From positions 77,383,150 through 77,447,149 of the forward strand of contig JARZZO010000002.1 of assembly GCA_030544215.1 (NCBI GenBank): DNA of 64,000 nucleotides. Reading direction: 5' to 3'. Below are positions 58,279 to 64,000 of this stretch, piece after piece. The stretch comes from Zantedeschia hybrid cultivar (Eukaryota; Streptophyta; Magnoliopsida; Alismatales; Araceae). The notes beneath the pieces were generated by a model. The model was not told where the DNA came from, searched no databases, and saw only the letters and a list, made by a program, of their open reading frames with translations. Every line of letters starts with the position of its first letter. Position 1 is the stretch's first letter. Position numbers and translations under genes: made by a program.

Positions 58279-59110
58279 AACACTTAATCGAAGGAATCTA
58301 GCCATTAATCGAAGTCAGTAGGTGAGTGTACATTTAAGTGACAGACATGCTGCTGTTAAATGAAGTACAGGTGGATCTCACTTAGATTAGAGGAATGACT
58401 TAAATTTAAAGCGCACGAAATAGTTAATCAAAGTAATAACTTAAAGCATTAATCAAAGAGATAATTGATGAAGTGTCTTACCGATCAAAGTCTCATATTA
58501 TTCAATAATTGTAGTGAGACTTATAATCAGTAATCGAAGGAACATCGTTAATCAAAACAACGCTTAGCCAGATTAATCGAAGTGAAGTTCAAGATCGTAA
58601 CTTCGATTAACGTTGCAACATTTATCAAAGAGATATCTCATAATACTAATCGAAGTGATACTTAAGCTTCTGTTTCGATTAAATTACAAAACGTAATTTT
58701 AAGTTGAGTTTCAATTAACGTTATCAAGGTAATCGACGTGGTTGTTCAAATGTTAATTAAAGTCAGACTTAGACAGATTCGAGGTGAACACTTATAAATG
58801 ATAATCAAATGTAATTTTGAAATATTAATTGATTGAGAACTTAAAACGTTAATCGATAGAAATCTTATAGAACTAATCGATAAAGAACTTTAAGTTCTCT
58901 ACTCAAAGTGACTAAGACAACGTTAATAGAAGTGATCCTTACTCACCTAATCCAAAGAACACTTAGAAAAACTGATCCGATTAAACTTGAGAGTGATGTT
59001 TTAATTAGAACTGAACTATCTACGTGTTATTTAAAATCCTGAAGCTTAATCGAAGTTCCAGTTAATTCTTTTTATTATGAGAGTTAAGAAATTTTGAAAA
59101 CGATTAAGTT
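58279..59110. repeat. AATCGA/AATCAA word cluster
   Basis: About two dozen occurrences of TTAATCGAAG-like words (TAATCGAAG, TAATCAAAG, and CGATTAA on the other strand) at irregular 20-60 base spacing. The surroundings show no period clear by eye. It reads as a decayed minisatellite or an array of binding-site-like words. No coding frame. Confidence 0.55.
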
Positions 59111-59429
59111 ACATAACTTATATAACTCATATCAGAGATTGTCAACAATTGGTTTAAGAAACAAGGAGATTTTTTTTCACTCTCAATAAGACAAATTCTT
59201 ACCATTTTCATAGTGTTATCATCAAAATATTTTCATAGTATGTTATCACTAAAATATAAAAAATTAAAATGTACAAATTACATAATAGGAGGTGCCTCAA
59301 TGCAAGAATTCTTTCTTTTTGTAGCAACTTCTAAAAGATTCCTTTCTTTTTGCATGCTCGCAAACCAAAAAAGAAATAAGAATACAACCTTTTATATTTT
59401 TTGGATAACTATAAGAAAATAGGTATATT

Positions 59430-59560
59430 AGGGACACCGGTAAGGAGTTCGATAACCCAGGCCTTCAATTGGAAGTAACATCGTGGCAAGTCACAGGTTC
59501 AACTGTATCCCCCTGGGGTTGACCTGGTAGATGTCCCCCGCCATCTATAGCTCTCATTTC
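59430..59560 (+). other. Possible short retroposon fragment
   Basis: Contains CACAGGTTCAACTGTATCC (B-box-like GGTTCAA) and a CCCCCTGGGGTTGACCTGG block. It is not a tRNA gene. Weak call. Confidence 0.2.
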
Positions 59561-59733
59561 TCATCTCTTTAAACATATAATCACAATTACATATCTACTT
59601 ATACATTCTAGTAAGGATAAGAATCAAGATAGTATAATGATAAGGATATATTTTCATCATGTGAAGGTAAGGATAAGACAACTATCTCACTTGATAAGCG
59701 TCTGTTAACATTCTTGCCGAGCATTCTATCGCT

Positions 59734-59880
59734 AAGTACTTGCTATGATGCACATGGTGCAGTGTCGTCCAATCATAGATCGGCAGTACGAGTGCTAAGT
59801 TGAGGTGGTCCCCATTAATTTTTTTTTTTTTTTTAAAATACGCCTGCCATTATGCTGCCAGTGGGAGTGCAACAAGTATC
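59734..59880. mobile_element. AGTAATACTTG family, short copy G
   Basis: Left end AAGTACTTGCTATGATGCAC, right end GGGAGTGCAACAAGTATC, separated by a T16 run. An internal deletion relative to other copies is likely. Confidence 0.45.
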
Positions 59881-60715
59881 CTTTCTATGGCCTCTTCACC
59901 CTTCTTTGTCCTATCAGATCCTTATTGGATTTGAGCTGAATGCCATTCTCAACTCTAACTATCCTAAGTTCTCAGTTGTCCAGTCATCACTTGGTAATGT
60001 GGCATTGTCCTCTTCATCTGATCAAGTTCATTAGATGGTGGTAACTAGCTATTTTGACTCCCAATGTTCGACCTCAACATGCAATCTTCAAAATTAATTA
60101 TGTCTTTTTTTTCAGTTTATTATCCAACAGTTTCATCATTTTATTTGCAGGAAGACATGAAAATAAAAAAAACTTTTAAATTAATCCTTATACTTATCTA
60201 TTGCACTTGAAGGAAAAAAATAGAAAAATCATCATGTGTGTTGACTTGTACGCCGTCTTGGCAACTAAAATTATGCATGTTTGTCATTTGTCAAAATCCT
60301 CCAAACCACATTGACATACTAGATGATATAATCACACCGAATTGTATGATTTATAATGTTAACAACATTGCATTATGGTTTTAAAAGAGATGGTAGTACG
60401 TCTATTTTCACAAGAAAGAGAGTTTACACGTCTCTCATAGTGACTGTTGTAGAGGTATTATATCTAGTCAATACCACTGATCGTCATATCTGTCTCTCAC
60501 CGATTAGAGTTTGTTGGTTTAGGGGAAGAGGAAGAAGGGACCCGCAACAATAGAGAAACAATCAAGGGCTTTTAGTAGATATCTTGGGGAAAAATCTTCT
60601 AATGCCTAAGTTAGTCGCCATATGTGGAAGTAAAGACTGCACATATCTAGAGCGGTAGAGATTGCATATCTCATTCTCCCTATTTAAAGGGTCCAGTGAT
60701 TGGTTTCCTAAGATC

Positions 60716-61000
60716 GTGGTTTCACTCTACTTTGATAGCAGAATGGGTTATTCAGAATTATTTATATCGGAATTGCTTATATCGGAATATGTGACGTTTC
60801 ACTTTGAAAGTAGTGTGGGACACGCAGAATAGGCAAAATAAATAATACTCGAGTCCAGAGTGAAATTGTTTATTCTCCTTATCTAGGGACTAAATAATTC
60901 TAACGCGGTATAATCTATTCCGCCTATCACATTAGAATTAGTTTTATTATAAGAATATGATCTCTTATTCTTCTCTTATTCTCCTATCAAAGTAGTGTTT
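60716..61000. mobile_element. TTATTC-rich small repeat, copy 2
   Basis: Ends ACTCTACTTTGATAG and CTATCAAAGTAGTG form an inverted repeat; the interior shares TTTATTCTCCTTAT and ATTCTTCTCTTATTCTCC with 5855-6095. Two TTATATCGGAAT words are repeated at 60766 and 60778. Confidence 0.5.
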
Positions 61001-61099
61001 AATCATCTTCATAAGTGAACTTGCAATTTCCAAACTCTAGAGTCCTTCCTAGGATAACCATATGGTCCACGAGCTGATGATGACCATAAAATATTTTTT

Positions 61100-61450
61100 C
61101 CTTTTTTTTTAATAAAAGATTACACCGTTGCCGATGTAAAACTCTGTAATTTATTTGTTTCAAAATCTCCAATTTTAAAACCATGAAATTGTATGGTTTA
61201 AAATCAAAGAGTTTTTGTATGCTTGTTTTGTTAAAACAAAATAAGAAATGTTTCATTCTTCTTGTTTTGATTTACAATGAGCCTATCTTGTAAACCAAAA
61301 CAAGAGAATTAGACTGCCAAGTGCGCATATAAAGTTCCGACAAGATTTTATTTTACAGTATTTCATATCATTCTAAATATCTCAAAACACTGTAAATTTA
61401 AATGATTATTTTAGAGTATGTTGTTTATGTTAAAACAAGCAACTCTTTAG
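61100..61450. repeat. AT-rich repeat related to 63179-63470
   Basis: Shares CAAAATCTCC, TTTTAAAACC and TTTTACAGTATTT words in order with the repeat in pfkB intron 1. Boundaries unclear. Confidence 0.3.
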
Positions 61451-61529
61451 ACTAACGCTAAGACTTTAATGACTTCTTTAGGAATAGAGAAAAAGGTGAA
61501 TATACTTTAATATTAGAAGAATAATAATA

Positions 61530-62471
61530 TTTACTGTGCAGCATGCACTGCAGCAAGGTGATGTAGATTGCAACATACAATTTCCTTTAGTTACCTATTT
61601 TACTTTTTTACATTTTTTTATCTTTATGAGTAGAGGGAAAAAGAACGTGCAACTTTTTTGATAGCATTTATTAGCGTCTTTTCTCATTTATCTCTTTTTG
61701 AAAAGGGTACATTTTTATTCTAAAAGTATCCTTTCCATTTTAATCTGACCACTTACCGGTTTATCACTTTCTGCGTAATTTTATCACTTCACGCACAGTT
61801 TTATAACTTCTTACGTAATTTAATTTATCACTTCCTACGTAATCTTATCATTTTCTAACACAATTTTATCGTTCTTTTTGTAGTTCAGTTTTATCACTTC
61901 ATACGTACTTCCTATGCAGTTTTATCACTTTATATGTAATTTTATCACTTTGAAATATAATTTGATAAAATTATATTTCGAAGTGGTAAAATTGAATTAT
62001 ATAAGAAGTAATAAAATTACGTAGAAAGTGATAAAATTTAACTGTTTAAAAAATAAAAAAATTACATTTAAAAGTGATAAAATTACGTAAAAAATGATAA
62101 AACTGCACAAAAAGTAATTAAATTACACAAGAAGTGATAAAAGTAATGTATGTATAAATTAATAAAAACGGCTTTAGTAAGTGATAAAATCACGTTTATA
62201 AGCAATACAATTGAATTGTGTAGAAAGCAATAAATCGCATGAAGTCATAAGCCGGTAGGTGGTGAGGTTAAAATAGAAAGGATATTTTTGATACAAAAAT
62301 ATATTATTTTCAAAAAGAGATGAATAAAAAATGACATGAATAAATACTATCAAGAAAAGTTGTAATTTTTTTTTTCTCTCTCTAGTTAAAAAGATTAAAA
62401 AAAAAAAGTAAAACAAGTGTTCAAAAAATTGTATGTTAAAATTCACGTCATCCAGCATGCGTGCAGTTAAC
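61530..62471. repeat. About 940-bp foldback built of 20-bp repeats, upstream of the pfkB gene
   Basis: Centre near 61966, where CACTTTGAAATATAA faces TTATATTTCGAAGTG. The inner arms (about 61758-62240) consist of units like TTTTATCACTTCTTACGTAA on the left and the complement ATTACGTAGAAAGTGATAAA on the right. Outer arms pair CCATTTTAATCTGACCACTTACCGG with its diverged complement near 62250-62275, and TTTACTGTGCAGCATGC (61530-61546) with GCATGCGTGCAGTTAAC (62455-62471). No coding capacity. Its right edge is about 185 bases from the pfkB start codon. Confidence 0.88.
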
Positions 62472-62656
62472 ATTGGTCGTTGGAATTAGGTAGATCACAG
62501 GGTCCGGAGTCCGGACTAAAGAATTCCACGGCCAGCCGCGCACCGAGGGCATTCCGGTAACATCACACGCACGTCATCGCTAAATCCTGCCGGGCCGTCC
62601 CTGTGAGACGAGCATGAGGCCACGAGGCTCCTCCCGAAGCCTCTTCCTCGCCGCCG

Positions 62657-63079
62657 ATGGCCTCATCCTATCTCCTCCCCTGCGCCGGCGGCGTTGACTC
62701 CACTCACCGCCTGCTGCGGCTGCCCTCTCCCAGGCTCCTCCTCCCGCAGAGACCCCCCTTCTCCCTTCTCGCGTCTCCTCGGGCCGTGGGGCGCGGCGGC
62801 AGCTGCAGAAGCGGGTGGGGAGGCGCGGCGGGGTGTGGTGTGGGGAGGTGGAGAAGGAGGAGCCCGCGGAGGGAGAAGGGGGAAGGGATTTCTGGGTTGG
62901 CGGGGTTTGATGCCGTGGGCTTGCCGGGGGGCAGAGCGGAAGAGGGGAGGGGGATGATGAGCGAGGCGGAGGAGGAAGAAGAAGACGACGACGAGGTGGA
63001 GGGAGGACAGGAGGAGGAGGCGTTGGAGGCGTCGGTGTCACCGGAGAGGTGGGACGTGCTGGGCCTTGGCCAGGCCATG
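62657..63079 (+). CDS. Plastid pfkB-type carbohydrate kinase, first coding exon (partial)
   Basis: Starts at ATG 62657 (GCCGCCGATGG context). The 141 residues in this exon begin with a Ser/Leu/Arg/Pro-rich stretch typical of a plastid transit peptide. An acidic run (EEEEEDDDE) follows near 105-115, then ERWDVLGLGQAM at about 130-141, the first strand of the pfkB/ribokinase fold. The donor is ATG|GTATGC at 63079/63080. Related Arabidopsis proteins continue VDFSG, so the next exon should start with GTxGAxTT. The best guess is a NARA5-like kinase, a family needed for Rubisco accumulation, but a single exon cannot separate it from other plant pfkB proteins. Very GC-rich. The remainder lies beyond the window. 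Confidence 0.75.
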
Positions 63080-64000
63080 GTATGCTTCTGAGCACACCTA
63101 ATCTTCCAGAAAGATTCCTTCTTGAGCTTTCCTGTTGCAGAAATGGACTGCATTTTCTTGTGTTTCTTTTGTTTGTTTTAGGGGTCGTTTGGTTTGACGT
63201 AGAACACCGTAAAACATTGGTTTTTGGCGAAAGCAAAATCTCCGGTTCTAAAACCACCGATTTTAAAACCTCCGGTTTTGGTTTCGGTAGGAAAAACGAA
63301 ATCAGATGAAGTAAAACGAAATCACAATTTTGAGTCTCAGCAATTTACAGCACTTCAAGCACATGGAAAATACCGTAAATTGATTTAATTTACAGCATTC
63401 TAAACATAAGAAAGATACTATTTTACAGTATTTTACGATGTTTTATGGCACTTTACAGACACACCAAATGTGATAATAAGTTCGAAAACTTGTCGGGGTC
63501 ATTGTGGGTTTGGCCATTTGATTGCTATTGAACCAGGTAGTATAGTTGAAATGCTTGTGTGCATTTTCTGATCTACTTTGTGCGCCCACAAGTGCTCGAA
63601 TGTTTTGTTGCATATGGGTGATAAGTGTTCTCTTATTTCCCTTTGCTTGTAGAACTTTGTTGGCACGGGGCACTCGTTTAGGCTGCTAAATTTGATCGAA
63701 TGGCTTATATTAATGTTATCTCCTTTGTGCTGAGCAACACTTTGAATGAATATTTCTGACCATTTTAAAAAGTGTGCTTGTCCTAGCTCAGATTTTGTTG
63801 GCATGCAAATGATATTGCTTCCGCTCCATGGATGCTAATCATTTTCTGTCGCATGTACCTTGTGTATGTTTGTTAACTGGTGTCGCCACATCTCATGGTC
63901 AGAGAAAATGCTCCTTACCTTGATGACCTTCATCTGTTTCCGCTGAAGGCATAGTCCTGTTTCTCTGTTTACAATGGCCAGCTTTAGGATGGTCTGGTAG
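63080..64000 (+). other. pfkB gene intron 1 (continues past the window)
   Basis: Begins GTATGCTTCTGAG. Contains the repeat at 63179-63470; otherwise nothing is recognised. No second exon was identified before the end of the window. Confidence 0.6.
63179..63470. mobile_element. Small non-coding repeat in intron 1
   Basis: Starts TAGGGGTCGTTTGGTTTGAC and ends near CACACCAAATGTGA, giving a weak inverted end pair (GTTTGGTTTG / ACACCAAATG). It is rich in TTTTAAAACC and TTTACAG words. MITE-like; boundaries uncertain. Confidence 0.35.

Noticed and set aside
58279..59110. CRISPR-like array
   Set aside because: Repeats are short, degenerate, irregularly spaced and on both strands, in plant nuclear DNA.
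61758..62240. Simple minisatellite only
   Set aside because: The right half is the reverse complement of the left, and the outer arms also pair, so a foldback describes it better.
62580..63257. 225-codon minus-strand frame over the pfkB exon
   Set aside because: Antisense shadow of the GC-rich transit-peptide exon; Pro/Arg/Ser-rich with no domain.

Overview
The window is nuclear DNA of a flowering plant, most probably a monocot. It has spliced plant genes whose first exons are very GC-rich and later exons AT-rich, a TA-rich intergenic background, Ty1/copia retrotransposons with the plant initiator-Met tRNA primer site, and many small inverted-repeat elements. The species cannot be named from sequence alone. 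Prokaryote-style features (operons, RBS, CRISPR) are absent.

Four real genes are visible, two of them only in part. (1) 829-5327 (+): last eight exons of an M20 acetylornithine deacetylase. (2) 11484-14591 (-): a complete nine-exon BCM-type (Balance of Chlorophyll Metabolism) plastid CAAX/Abi-like membrane protein with an intact EExxxR motif. These two are convergent neighbours, and their Arabidopsis homologues are also neighbours (At4g17830/At4g17840). (3) 41347-45191 (-): a complete nine-exon diacylglycerol acyltransferase 2 (DGAT2). (4) 62657-63079 (+): first coding exon of a plastid pfkB-type carbohydrate kinase (NARA5-like), whose intron 1 runs off the window.

Between the genes lies transposon-rich DNA. 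20649-26166 is a nearly intact young copia element (5-bp target duplication CATAT; gag-pol broken by one in-frame TAA). 27120-27949 and 55664-56307 are non-autonomous hAT-like elements with 8-bp target duplications. 28240-30466 is a decayed copia gag followed by an LTR-like block. 30567-36909 is a dead NMD3 copy split by a minus-strand copia element, itself split by a solo LTR: a three-level nest. A LINE 3' end lies at the left edge.

The most unusual structures are a roughly 940-bp foldback (61530-62471) built of about 20-bp repeats just upstream of the pfkB gene, a second foldback at 51450-52065, a dispersed family of small elements bounded by AGTAATACTTG...CAAGTATTACT-type ends (seven candidate copies), and a block with about two dozen AATCGA-like words (58279-59110). 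The four genes belong to separate pathways (arginine/ornithine metabolism, chlorophyll balance, triacylglycerol synthesis, plastid sugar-kinase-like function), and nothing suggests that they act together.
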